Of a DNA stretch of 64,000 bases, positions 17,708 to 25,439 are shown piece by piece. Position 1 is the stretch's first letter. Every line of letters begins with the position of its first letter. Made by a program: the position numbers and the translations under genes. The notes under the pieces were generated by a model, which had not been told where the DNA came from, made no database searches, and saw only the letters and a program-made list of their open reading frames with translations. The DNA comes from Bacillota bacterium (lineage in GTDB: Bacteria; Bacillota; Clostridia; Christensenellales; SZUA-584), in contig JAEWBO010000005.1 of assembly GCA_023391105.1 (NCBI GenBank), positions 71,255-135,254 of the forward strand, written 5' to 3'.

Positions 17708-18486
17708 GCAATCTCGAAGACATCACGCTGCGCGCATTGCGCATACTCAAAGAAGTGGACTATATTGCGGCGGAGGACACGCGTCATACGCGCAAGCTCC
17801 TTTCGCATTATGATATCAAAACCCGCCTTGTGAGCTTTCACGAGTACAGCAATGAGGATAAGAGGGAATGGATATTGGGCGAGCTGAAAGACGGGCGGGA
17901 TATCGCGCTCGTTTCTGACGCGGGCACGCCGCTCATATCCGATCCGGGTGCGGTGCTTGTGAGAGAAGCGATGCAGCAGGGGCTTAGCGTAACGTCTGTA
18001 CCGGGCGCATGCGCTGCGATCACTGCGGTGACGCTGTCCGGAATCGGCGGGTCGTTTTGTTTTTTTGGCTTTCTCTCCAAAAAGGCGGCAGAACGCAGGC
18101 GGCAGATCGACGAGCTGAAAAACAGCGCCATACCCACCGTGATTTATGAGAGCCCTCACGCGCTTTCTGCGACGCTGCAAGCGCTATGCGAGGCGATGGG
18201 CGGGCAAAGACACATCGTGGTCGCAAAAGAGCTCACAAAGCTTCATGAGCAGGTGTTCAGCGGAGCTCTGGAGGAGGCTTGTCAGGCATTCGCAGAAAAC
18301 GTGAAAGGCGAATACGTGCTCGTGGTGGATGGGCGCACAGTTGGGACGGTGCAGGTGAGCGACAGCGAAATTGCCGAAACGATAAACGTGTATCTTAAGG
18401 CCGGAATGACAAAAAAAGATGCCGCAAAAGCGGCATCCGATGAATTGGGTATCAGTAAGAACAGAGCTTACCGACTGACTTTGTAA
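17680..18486 (+). CDS. rsmI: 16S rRNA (cytidine1402-2'-O)-methyltransferase
   Basis: 268 residues. GTG at 17680 with GGGGAGG 7 bases upstream. TP-methylase signatures: LYIVATPIGNLEDITLRA, AAEDTRHTRKLL, ALVSDAGTPLISDPG and SVTSVPGACA. RsmI methylates the ribose of C1402 in the decoding centre using SAM. The final helix region (TKKDAAKAASDELGISKNRAY) is typical, and its DNA also contains the opposite-strand terminator for abrB. Confidence 0.96.
   Translation: MLYIVATPIGNLEDITLRALRILKEVDYIAAEDTRHTRKLLSHYDIKTRLVSFHEYSNEDKREWILGELKDGRDIALVSDAGTPLISDPGAVLVREAMQQGLSVTSVPGACAAITAVTLSGIGGSFCFFGFLSKKAAERRRQIDELKNSAIPTVIYESPHALSATLQALCEAMGGQRHIVVAKELTKLHEQVFSGALEEACQAFAENVKGEYVLVVDGRTVGTVQVSDSEIAETINVYLKAGMTKKDAAKAASDELGISKNRAYRLTL
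18411..18437 (-). terminator. abrB terminator embedded in the rsmI coding sequence
   Basis: On the minus strand GATGCCGC-TTTT-GCGGCATC followed by seven T residues: a textbook rho-independent terminator, 58 bases past the abrB stop, inside the 3' end of convergent rsmI. Confidence 0.88.
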
Positions 18487-18494
18487 GTATATTC

Positions 18495-18737
18495 TTACTT
18501 TAAGCCTAGCTTGGACATGCATGTGGCGCAAATCTTTGAGCCTTTGAATTCTGTGACGCCTGAGACGCTTTCACAGAAAATGCATGCCGGCTGATATTTG
18601 CCGAGCACGATGTGGCTGTCGTCCACGAAGATCTCAATCGGATCTTTGATGTCGATTCCCATCACTCTTCTGAGTTCGATAGGTAGCACGATGCGGCCAA
18701 GCGAGTCCACTTTTCTGACGATTCCTGTTGATTTCAT
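18495..18737 (-). CDS. AbrB/SpoVT-type transition-state regulator
   Basis: 80 residues. Swapped-hairpin AbrB DNA-binding domain: TGIVRKVDSLGRIVLPIELR and DPIEIFVDDSHIVLGKY. The C-terminus has two cysteine pairs (CIFC, CATC) that could bind zinc, a variation frequent in clostridial AbrB-like proteins. Such proteins regulate entry to stationary phase or sporulation. Its divergent neighbours are spmA/spmB, so sporulation control is plausible but not shown. Confidence 0.92.
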   Translation of the reverse strand: MKSTGIVRKVDSLGRIVLPIELRRVMGIDIKDPIEIFVDDSHIVLGKYQPACIFCESVSGVTEFKGSKICATCMSKLGLK

Positions 18738-18810
18738 TTTTTTCCATCTCCCAATTGATTTAATATCATATACTTTGTGTTACAATATATCAAAATATAA
18801 CAAATATAGC

Positions 18811-18835
18811 GTCGCAATGTCAACCTTTTTGCGAC
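18811..18835. promoter_or_regulatory. Inverted repeat in the abrB-spmA divergent region
   Basis: GTCGCAA (18811-18817) and TTGCGAC (18829-18835) flank an 11-base loop, midway between two divergent genes in an A/T-rich region. Possible operator; nothing shows which protein would bind it. Confidence 0.35.
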
Positions 18836-18916
18836 AACTTTTTCTACGATTAATAAAACGCTCATCACTGAATATATATGTTATTAATATACAAAATATC
18901 GCTCGTGGAGTTTGAC

Positions 18917-19501
18917 ATGATTAACTATATATGGGCTTTTTTAATCGTAATCGGTACTGTCGTCGGGGTAGCCACCGGCCACTCTCAGGCAGTGGGAGAC
19001 GCGGCGGTTGAAGGTGCCAAGGAAGCAGGGCTTCTCTGCATCAGTCTGATTGGGGCGTATGCGCTTTGGCTGGGTGTGCTGAACGTGGCCAAGGAAGCAG
19101 GGCTCATTGAATCTCTTGCGCGGCGCATGCGCGGCATCATCCGGCGGCTGTTTCCCGATGTGCCGCCGAACAGCGAAGCCTGCGGATACATAACTCTCAA
19201 TATTGTGGCCAATATGCTGGGCATGGGCAATGCCGCCACGCCTTTTGGACTCAAGGCGATGAAGGAGCTTCAGGCGCTTAATAAGGATAAAGATAAGGCG
19301 TCGGACGCCATGTGTATGCTGCTTATTATCAACGCGTCTTCCGTGCAGCTGCTGCCGCTCACCGTGATTGCGCTGCGCAGCGCCGCGGGCTCGGCTGCGC
19401 CCGCCGAGATTGTCATCACAGCATTGCTGTCTACCACTGTGACGACGGCTGTAGCGATCATATCGGGAAAGATATGGCAGAGGATATCGCAATGCAGGTA
19501 A
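18917..19501 (+). CDS. spmA: Spore maturation protein A
   Basis: 194 residues. ATG at 18917 with GGAG 6 bases upstream; an upstream in-frame ATG (18878) is too far from any site. Nucleoside-recognition (Gate) domain with about four helices; GNAATPFGLKAM and the N-terminal MINYIWAF are family hallmarks. SpmA acts with SpmB in the forming spore to reach full core dehydration. It overlaps spmB. Confidence 0.93.
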   Translation: MINYIWAFLIVIGTVVGVATGHSQAVGDAAVEGAKEAGLLCISLIGAYALWLGVLNVAKEAGLIESLARRMRGIIRRLFPDVPPNSEACGYITLNIVANMLGMGNAATPFGLKAMKELQALNKDKDKASDAMCMLLIINASSVQLLPLTVIALRSAAGSAAPAEIVITALLSTTVTTAVAIISGKIWQRISQCR

Positions 19502-20025
19502 TGAACACAATATCGGCGCTGTTTGTGCCGCTTTTTATCGCAGGCATCGTGGTGTTTGGTCTTGCAAAAAAAGTGCCTGTCTATGAAGCGTTTATTCGCG
19601 GCGCCAAACAGGGCTTTACCACGGTGGTGCGCGTTCTGCCTTATGTGATCGGCTTTGTTTTCGCGATACGGATTTTCACGGCCTCGGGGAGCTTTGATTA
19701 CATTGCCGCGGCGCTTTCACCGGTATTAAAACCAATCGGAATACCGCCTGAAATTTTGCCGCTGGCGCTGATGCGCCCATTTTCGGGCAGCGCGTCTATC
19801 GGCGTGCTGACAACGATGCTCGACCGCTACGGCCCTGACAGTTTTATCGGCCGTACCGCAAGCACGCTGATGGGCTCTTCAGAGACGCTTTTTTACACCA
19901 CGGCGTTGTATTTCGGAAGCGTTGGCATCAAGAAAACACGCTACACCATTCCGGCATCGCTCATTTCCGATCTCGCGGGCTTGGTCGCGAGCGTGATGTT
20001 TTGCAAATTGTTTTTTAACTCATAA
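19492..20025 (+). CDS. spmB: Spore maturation protein B
   Basis: 177 residues. ATG at 19492 is preferred (AGAGGAT about 7 bases upstream); ATGs at 19474 and 19501 are alternatives. It overlaps spmA by 10 bases. Hydrophobic Gate-domain protein with PFSGSASIGVLTTML, GSSETLFYTTALYFGSVGI typical of SpmB. Together with SpmA it affects spore core water content and heat resistance. No clear terminator follows. Confidence 0.94.
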   Translation: MQVMNTISALFVPLFIAGIVVFGLAKKVPVYEAFIRGAKQGFTTVVRVLPYVIGFVFAIRIFTASGSFDYIAAALSPVLKPIGIPPEILPLALMRPFSGSASIGVLTTMLDRYGPDSFIGRTASTLMGSSETLFYTTALYFGSVGIKKTRYTIPASLISDLAGLVASVMFCKLFFNS

Positions 20026-20140
20026 AAAAGATTGTCGAAATATACAGAAAAATTGAATAACGATGTATAATATTAAAATAATGCTTATTTACGACAAAAA
20101 AATTCTATTAAAAAATATATTAAGTTTTCATGACATTTGG

Positions 20141-20173
20141 AAATAAAAAATAAATCAGGGTAAAAATACCTGA
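20141..20173 (-). terminator. Terminator overlapping the ABC-F stop codon
   Basis: On the minus strand TCAGG...CCTGA is followed by a long T-rich tail; the right arm includes the TGA stop. The stem is only about 5 bp. Confidence 0.55.
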
Positions 20174-22080
20174 CTGTGGGCATATTCCCACCTCTCTAAA
20201 AGCGCCTCAACCGCCTCTCGCTGCTGTGTATATTCATTAGACAGCTCGGAAATTTGCTGTGTGTCCAGCGCCGATGGGTCGGCAAGACACGTCTCGATTT
20301 CAGCCAGACGCTGCTCTGCAGCTTCAATATCACTTTCTATCTGCGCAATGCGTTTCTTGGCCTCGCGCACAGACGCTTCTTTTTCTTTCTCGGTACGTTT
20401 TTGCTTGGCGGCCGCTGTTTTGGTGGTGCCGGGTTCTTCGCTTGCCTCGGGCATATTCACTTTTTCCAGCGCGCTTATATAGTCGCTCCAATTGCCTTGA
20501 TAAGAATTGAGCGCGCCATCCTTGAGCTCTAACACACGTGTAGCGGTCTTATTGATGAAATAGCGATCGTGACTCACAAAAAGCACAGTGCCTTCAAATT
20601 GGCAGAGTGCGTCCTCAAGCATTTCACGGCTGTCCATGTCCAGATGGTTGGTCGGCTCATCCAGCAGCAGTAAATTGTCTTGTCCGAGCATGAGCTTTAA
20701 AAGCGAAAGCCGTCCCTTCTCGCCGCCTGAGAGTGCCGATACAGGCTTGAACACGTCATCTCCCAAGAACAGAAACGATGCGAGGATATTGCGCAATTCG
20801 CCGTCGGAAAGCGCAGGATAATCGCCGCGCATTTCTTCCATGACGGTGTTTCTGGTATCGAGGTTCTCCTGAAGCTGATCGTAATACCCGACGGATACGC
20901 CGGTGCCTGTCGCAATGTTGCCTTGAGTGGGCGCAAGCCTTTGCGCGGCGATGCGCAGCAGCGTGGTTTTGCCCACGCCGTTTGGCCCCACAAGCGCCGC
21001 CCGGTCGCCTTTGTAAAGGTGAAGGCCGATGCCCGAAAAAAGCGGAGGCGTGTCCTGCCATGCCATCTCGACATGCTCCATCTGAAGGACGTCGCTGCTG
21101 CCTCTGGCGGCTGTGCCCAGACGCAGAGATATCCGACCGTGGTCGCCTTCGGGACGATCCACCTTTTCCATCTTATTAAGCAGCGTTTCTCTCGCGTGCA
21201 TTTTGATAAAGTTCTTGCCGCCGCCCGAGTTTCCCCATGCTTTGTATTGTTCAATCACCTTTTTCTGCCGCGCAATTTCGCGCTGGTTCTGCTCGTAAGC
21301 TTTTTGCTGTAATCTGCGCTTTTCATCGCGCTGAGACACGAAAGAGGAGTAGTTGCCGATATATACATCCACAATGCCGTTGTGAAGGTCAGCAATGTGC
21401 GTACACGTCTGGTCAATAAACCAACGGTCATGCGACACGATCATGACCGCACCTTGCCATGTTTTCAGATACCCTTCCAGCCAGGTCACCGCGTCCGTGT
21501 CCAGATGGTTGGTCGGCTCGTCAAGCAACAGCAGTTTGGGCTTTTCCAACAGCAGCTTGGCAAGCATAAGCCGCGCACGCTGGCCGCCAGAGAGCGTGCA
21601 AACCGGGCGGTCATAAACATCCTCGGCAAGGCCAAGACCCTTGAGAACACCGTTGATCGCGCTCTTGTAGCCGTAGCCGTCCGCTTCCTCAAACGCTTGG
21701 GTGACACGTTCATATTCGCGTGACACGCGCTGCCACGCGGTCTCATCGCCCGCGGCGTCTTCCATCGCATGCTCCAGCTCACGCATGCGTTCCTCGAGCG
21801 CAAAAGCATGGCTGAATACACCCAGCATCGTATCCCATACGGTGTCCTGCGTGCCTTCGGATACCTCTTGCTTCAGATATCCGGCGCCGTCACCCATGCT
21901 GATCGTGCCCGAATCCGCGCTGATTTCGCCGCAAATGATGCGCAGCAGCGTGGTTTTGCCCGCACCGTTGGGGCCCACGAGCCCCATACGCATTTCGTCG
22001 GTAAGCGTGAGTGACACGCCTTTCAATACAGTATCTGAGCCAAAGCTTTTTGCGATGTCCTTAAGTGACAAAGCGATCAT
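20155..22080 (-). CDS. ABC-F family ATPase (Uup/YdiF-like)
   Basis: 641 residues. ATG at 22080 is favoured because GGAGGG lies just upstream; an in-frame ATG at 22104 would include that site. Two ABC domains: GPNGAGKTT / LSGGQRARLMLAKLL / LLLDEPTNHLD, then GPNGVGKTT / LSGGEKGRLSLLKLM / LLLDEPTNHLD, joined by a linker, with no membrane domain. The C-terminus (about 540-641) is a charged coiled coil as in Uup. ABC-F proteins act on the ribosome or, for Uup, on DNA/ribosome structures. Resistance-type function is not indicated. Confidence 0.93.
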   Translation of the reverse strand: MIALSLKDIAKSFGSDTVLKGVSLTLTDEMRMGLVGPNGAGKTTLLRIICGEISADSGTISMGDGAGYLKQEVSEGTQDTVWDTMLGVFSHAFALEERMRELEHAMEDAAGDETAWQRVSREYERVTQAFEEADGYGYKSAINGVLKGLGLAEDVYDRPVCTLSGGQRARLMLAKLLLEKPKLLLLDEPTNHLDTDAVTWLEGYLKTWQGAVMIVSHDRWFIDQTCTHIADLHNGIVDVYIGNYSSFVSQRDEKRRLQQKAYEQNQREIARQKKVIEQYKAWGNSGGGKNFIKMHARETLLNKMEKVDRPEGDHGRISLRLGTAARGSSDVLQMEHVEMAWQDTPPLFSGIGLHLYKGDRAALVGPNGVGKTTLLRIAAQRLAPTQGNIATGTGVSVGYYDQLQENLDTRNTVMEEMRGDYPALSDGELRNILASFLFLGDDVFKPVSALSGGEKGRLSLLKLMLGQDNLLLLDEPTNHLDMDSREMLEDALCQFEGTVLFVSHDRYFINKTATRVLELKDGALNSYQGNWSDYISALEKVNMPEASEEPGTTKTAAAKQKRTEKEKEASVREAKKRIAQIESDIEAAEQRLAEIETCLADPSALDTQQISELSNEYTQQREAVEALLERWEYAHSQVFLP

Positions 22081-22181
22081 GTCATACCCTCCGAAAAAAC
22101 TCAAAGCCCATTATAAAGGATTGGGACAAAAAAAGAAAGTGAGAGAGGCACTGATTAACTCGAAATGCTGCCTAAGCGGCT

Positions 22182-22263
22182 GATTTTGCACCCTGCGTCG
22201 TCGCTAAAACCTCGAAATAGCGCTGCTATTCCTTCGCTTTTGCTCCTTGCAGGATACAAAATC
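22182..22263. repeat. 82-base palindromic intergenic element
   Basis: GATTTTGCACCCTGC (22182-22196) and GCAGGATACAAAATC (22249-22263) form a 15-base imperfect inverted repeat; a nested AATAGC...GCTATT pair lies inside. It fills most of the 308-base gap between the ABC-F and RluA-like genes. Probably a dispersed REP-like element; only one copy is in this window. Confidence 0.65.
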
Positions 22264-22388
22264 CTCTCGCTAATGCAGCACATCTCATTTTATCAGTACC
22301 TCTCTTTAAAATGTTGAATGCAGTGCGATATCTTAGGTTACTGATATATAACATCGAACAAAAAAAGGATTCAATAGGTATCCCACCA

Positions 22389-23060
22389 TTATTGCTGTTG
22401 AATGGATGAAAACAATGTGAATGGATGAAAATTGGGTGAAGCTGAAAAACACAGCCTCTCGCCCGTGGTCGGGTGATCTAAGGATACGTCGCATGCAAAA
22501 AGCGCAAGCGGCGCTTTGATATCGCGCGCGCCGTATTTCATGTCGCCGTAAACGGACGCGCCAAGCGCCGCGAACTGGGCGCGTATCTGGTGAAAACGGC
22601 CTGTCAGCAGCTTAATGCGCACAAGCTGCAGCCCGTCGCGGCTGTCCAGAACGGTATATTCAAGCCCCGCTTTTTTCGCATCCGGCGACGGCTTGTCCGA
22701 CACATGCGCGATATGCGCTTGAGTATCCTTGGTGAGATAATGCCACAGCGTGCCTTCGCCTTGGGGAAGCGCCCGCGTAAGCACTGCGAGATAAGTCTTT
22801 TCGAAATCGCCGCTTTGAATCTGCTTGGATATGCGCGCCGCCGCCTTGGAAGTGCGCGCAAATACCATCACGCCGCTTGTCGGCCTGTCGAGCCGGTGCA
22901 CAAGCCCCAAATAGACGTTGCCGGGCTTGTTATATTTTTCGCCGATATATGCCTTGCACAGAGAGAGCATATCCTCGTCGCCCGATTCATCGGCCTGAGA
23001 CGGTACGCCATATGGCTTCAATACGACGAGTAGATGGTTATCTTCATATATCACGTTCAC
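22389..23060 (-). CDS. RluA-family pseudouridine synthase
   Basis: 223 residues from GTG at 23060, which overlaps the upstream gene's TGA (GTGA). Catalytic motif LVHRLDRPTSGVMVFA with the essential Asp, plus RIKLLTGRFHQIRAQ. No S4 domain, so it belongs to the short RluA group acting on rRNA or tRNA. The C-terminal codons contain a tandem copy of TTTTCATCCATTCA that adds a few residues. Cotranscribed with the RlmI-like methyltransferase upstream. Confidence 0.92.
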   Translation of the reverse strand: MNVIYEDNHLLVVLKPYGVPSQADESGDEDMLSLCKAYIGEKYNKPGNVYLGLVHRLDRPTSGVMVFARTSKAAARISKQIQSGDFEKTYLAVLTRALPQGEGTLWHYLTKDTQAHIAHVSDKPSPDAKKAGLEYTVLDSRDGLQLVRIKLLTGRFHQIRAQFAALGASVYGDMKYGARDIKAPLALFACDVSLDHPTTGERLCFSASPNFHPFTLFSSIQQQ

Positions 23061-23905
23061 GCATGCCACCTGGCTGTGGTGCCACATGGCAGATAGATAT
23101 CCGAGCTTTTCTGCGGCAGCACGAGCGTATCGGATTCGATATGGCCGCTGATGCCAAGGCACAGCGCGAGCATATTGCGCGTGACCACATCCGAAAGACC
23201 TGTTGTGTACGAGTTGATAATGAAGAACAGCGGATCGTCACTGAGCAGCTTGACGCAGTCCTTAATAAGCCCGAACAACGCGTCTTCGATTTTCCAGACA
23301 CCGCTGGCGCTTCTGCCGTAGGACGGCGGGTCCATCACGATGGCGTCGTAGACGCTGCCGCGCCGCTGCTCTCGCAGTACGAACTTATGGCAGTCATCCG
23401 CGATAAAGCGTACGCTTGCATCCGCTAAGCCCGACAGCTTGACGTTTTCCTTGGCCCAATCATTCATACTTTTGGCCGCGTCCACATGCACCACGGACGC
23501 GCCTGCATTCAGCGCCGCGATGGTGGCGCCGCCTGTGTACGCGAACAGATTGAGCAAGCGCACGGGTCGGTTCGCCTTGCTGATTCGCTGCGCGATATAA
23601 TCCCAGTTGAACGATTGTTCAGGAAACACGCCGATGTGCTTAAAGCCCGTCGGGCGTACGTAAAACTTGAGGCCGCCGATGGTGACTGTCCACTTATCGG
23701 GCACTTTTTTTATAAAACGCCAGCTGCCGCCGCCGCTCTGGCTTCTGTCATAGATGGCGTGCGGCTTCCACAGCGATGGATTGCTTGGTTCCCATATCAC
23801 CTGCGGGTCGGGCCGCTGCAATATGATGCCGCCGATGCTTTCCAGCTTATCGCCGTTGCCCGTATCCAAAACGGTGTAGTCGTCAGTATGATTTGCTATG
23901 TACAT
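23057..23905 (-). CDS. RlmI/RlmK-like SAM-dependent RNA methyltransferase
   Basis: 282 residues. N-terminal part binds substrate (WEPSNPSLWKPHAIYD), followed by a Rossmann domain with LLNLFAYTGGATIAALNAGASVV split as a SAM-binding loop and VMDPPSYGR, the DPPSYG motif of cytosine-C5/guanine-N2 rRNA methyltransferases. The PUA domain of full-length RlmI is absent. The target base cannot be named. It overlaps a pseudouridine synthase, fitting an RNA-modification operon. Confidence 0.85.
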   Translation of the reverse strand: MYIANHTDDYTVLDTGNGDKLESIGGIILQRPDPQVIWEPSNPSLWKPHAIYDRSQSGGGSWRFIKKVPDKWTVTIGGLKFYVRPTGFKHIGVFPEQSFNWDYIAQRISKANRPVRLLNLFAYTGGATIAALNAGASVVHVDAAKSMNDWAKENVKLSGLADASVRFIADDCHKFVLREQRRGSVYDAIVMDPPSYGRSASGVWKIEDALFGLIKDCVKLLSDDPLFFIINSYTTGLSDVVTRNMLALCLGISGHIESDTLVLPQKSSDIYLPCGTTARWHA

Positions 23906-24038
23906 ATTTATCCTCCGGTGATTATGATACCATTCCGGCAGTTTTTTTAAAAGGGAAAGATGAGAATGAAAAACGGCTGAATGATAATCGGCTGGTCGAT
24001 CGAATCAGGCATTTTTGATGCACCCGTCGCGCCAAATA

Positions 24039-24082
24039 GCAGATGCATAATTCTCTGACTTTACGTCATGGTAAATTTACGC
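24039..24082 (+). repeat. 44-base direct repeat, copy 1
   Basis: Matches 24305-24348 at 43 of 44 bases. It includes the -35-like TTTACG. The -10 sequence that follows copy 2 is altered here; a CGCTATAATGGCG block is found instead at about 24127. Confidence 0.85.
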
Positions 24083-24162
24083 CATTACCTGACTTGACCA
24101 CCTTTCATTAAAAAATATCCAACCACGCTATAATGGCGATACGTAGACACTTTTCTTTTACT

Positions 24163-24207
24163 TGGCTCCCTCTGAAGAGGGAGCTGGCTGCGTAGCAGAC
24201 TGAGGGA
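24163..24207 (+). repeat. Intergenic 'CTCCCTCTGAAGAGGGAG' hairpin repeat
   Basis: A GGCTCCCTCT-GAA-GAGGGAGCTGG hairpin followed by TGCGTAGCAGACTGAGGGAG. I recognise this as a repeat type scattered in intergenic regions of many Clostridia. A partial relative is at 44901-44922. Confidence 0.6.
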
Positions 24208-24304
24208 GAGATTTAGGGTACCCATAATTAGCGCACGCAACAAGGCTGCAATGCGGATAACACGATTAGATTAATGCGATGTAGTGACCTTTTTGATCAA
24301 GTCG

Positions 24305-24348
24305 GCAGATGCACAATTCTCTGACTTTACGTCATGGTAAATTTACGC
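24305..24348 (+). repeat. 44-base direct repeat, copy 2
   Basis: Second copy of the 24039-24082 sequence. It forms most of the promoter of the gene at 24379. Confidence 0.85.
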
Positions 24349-24354
24349 TATAAT
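24326..24354 (+). promoter_or_regulatory. Promoter of the small membrane-lipoprotein gene
   Basis: TTTACG (24326-24331), 17-base spacer, TATAAT (24349-24354). The predicted transcript start near 24361 rules out the in-frame ATG at 24334 and supports ATG 24379. Confidence 0.65.
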
Positions 24355-24378
24355 GGCGGCATGAAGGAGTATCTATCT

Positions 24379-24771
24379 ATGAAGAGGTTTATGCTGGTTA
24401 TTTTGGTCGTGCTCTGCGTGATCGCGGTTCTCGCGGCGTGCGCGCCCTTACAGGCAAGCGTTGCAGAAGGCGTTGAATATGCCAAGCTGCTTCCCGGCTG
24501 GATGATTGTGCTGGGAGCGATCGTGATTTTCTTTATCGGCTTCGGAATCATATGGAAGCTGATCCCCGGCTTCATCAAGGTATTGGCACTCATCGCACTC
24601 GTGGTCATTGTGGCGGGCGTGGCTTATGGTTTATGGCAGATTCCCGCAGTCAGCGATGCCATTGATACGGCTGATAAGTTAAAGCAGGAATATTTGATTG
24701 ACGATGAGAAGGCGGGGGAAGTGCCGGAAGAATTACCGGAAGAATCGCCCGTGATCGGCGAGGAGTCTTAG
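24379..24771 (+). CDS. Small membrane protein with lipoprotein-like signal
   Basis: 130 residues; AAGGAG (24364-24369) precedes ATG 24379 by 9 bases. The N-terminal helix ends in LAACAP, a possible lipobox. Two more hydrophobic helices (about 40-62 and 65-85) follow, then an acidic Glu/Pro-rich tail. I do not recognise a family. Its stop codon overlaps the stop of convergent nrdG, and its terminator lies inside nrdG. Confidence 0.75.
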   Translation: MKRFMLVILVVLCVIAVLAACAPLQASVAEGVEYAKLLPGWMIVLGAIVIFFIGFGIIWKLIPGFIKVLALIALVVIVAGVAYGLWQIPAVSDAIDTADKLKQEYLIDDEKAGEVPEELPEESPVIGEES

Positions 24772-25436
24772 ATTCCCCGCACGGATGTATTGGGAATAAA
24801 TTCTCTAGCGGCTTCGGCCGCTTTTTTTATTGTATCCGCACTGTGCGGGTCGGGCTGAATGGCGATGCTATCCGTGCGGCGGTATTGCTGGATGAGGTAT
24901 CTTTTTGCACCCTTAACACGGCGCGCAATATCGGCAATGTCGTCGGCAGATAAAAAAGGCATAAACGTGGTGCGAAATTCATAATCCACGCCGCTTGCCA
25001 TGAGCAGCGCGGCGGTTTGCCATATCGGCGTGTCGTCTAGCTCGAACGACACCACGCGATGAAGCTCTCCCGGCGGCGTTTTTAAATCCATCGCGACATA
25101 ATCCACGTTGCTAAGCAGTGATGCCACAACATCCGGCCTTAAGCCGTTGGTATCCAGCTTAACAAGATAGCCCATGTCACGTATACGGTGGATAAAATCC
25201 GCCAAATCGTGCTGCAGCGTGGGCTCCCCGCCCGATATCACCACGCCATCGAGAAAACGGCGGCGTTTTTGCAGATAGTCTAATACATAAGTCGGCTCTA
25301 CAAGATTTTTTTCTTTCCAAAGAGCGCGGTTATGGCAATACCAGCAGTCCATATTGCAGCCGGGCACAAACGCGACAGCCGCGATGTGCCCGGGATAATC
25401 CAGAAATGAATTTTTCACGAAGCCTGCAATCTGCAT
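24768..25436 (-). CDS. nrdG: Anaerobic ribonucleoside-triphosphate reductase activating protein
   Basis: 222 residues. Radical SAM cluster motif CNMDCWYC (C-x3-C-x2-C) near residue 27, then SGGEPTLQ, a SAM-contacting motif. NrdG makes the glycyl radical on NrdD. It starts 3 bases after the nrdD stop, so both are co-translated. The architecture is the longer clostridial form, similar to pyruvate formate-lyase activase-like proteins. Confidence 0.93.
   Translation of the reverse strand: MQIAGFVKNSFLDYPGHIAAVAFVPGCNMDCWYCHNRALWKEKNLVEPTYVLDYLQKRRRFLDGVVISGGEPTLQHDLADFIHRIRDMGYLVKLDTNGLRPDVVASLLSNVDYVAMDLKTPPGELHRVVSFELDDTPIWQTAALLMASGVDYEFRTTFMPFLSADDIADIARRVKGAKRYLIQQYRRTDSIAIQPDPHSADTIKKAAEAAREFIPNTSVRGI
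24807..24828 (+). terminator. Terminator embedded in the 3' end of convergent nrdG
   Basis: AGCGGC-TTCG-GCCGCT followed by T7; UUCG tetraloop. It terminates the plus-strand gene that ends at 24771 while coding for NrdG residues on the other strand. Confidence 0.88.
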
Positions 25437-25439
25437 GGT

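Noticed and set aside
20254..22183. Several plus-strand open frames opposite the ABC-F gene
   Set aside because: The minus frame is a continuous 641-residue protein with two complete ABC motifs sets; the opposing frames have none.
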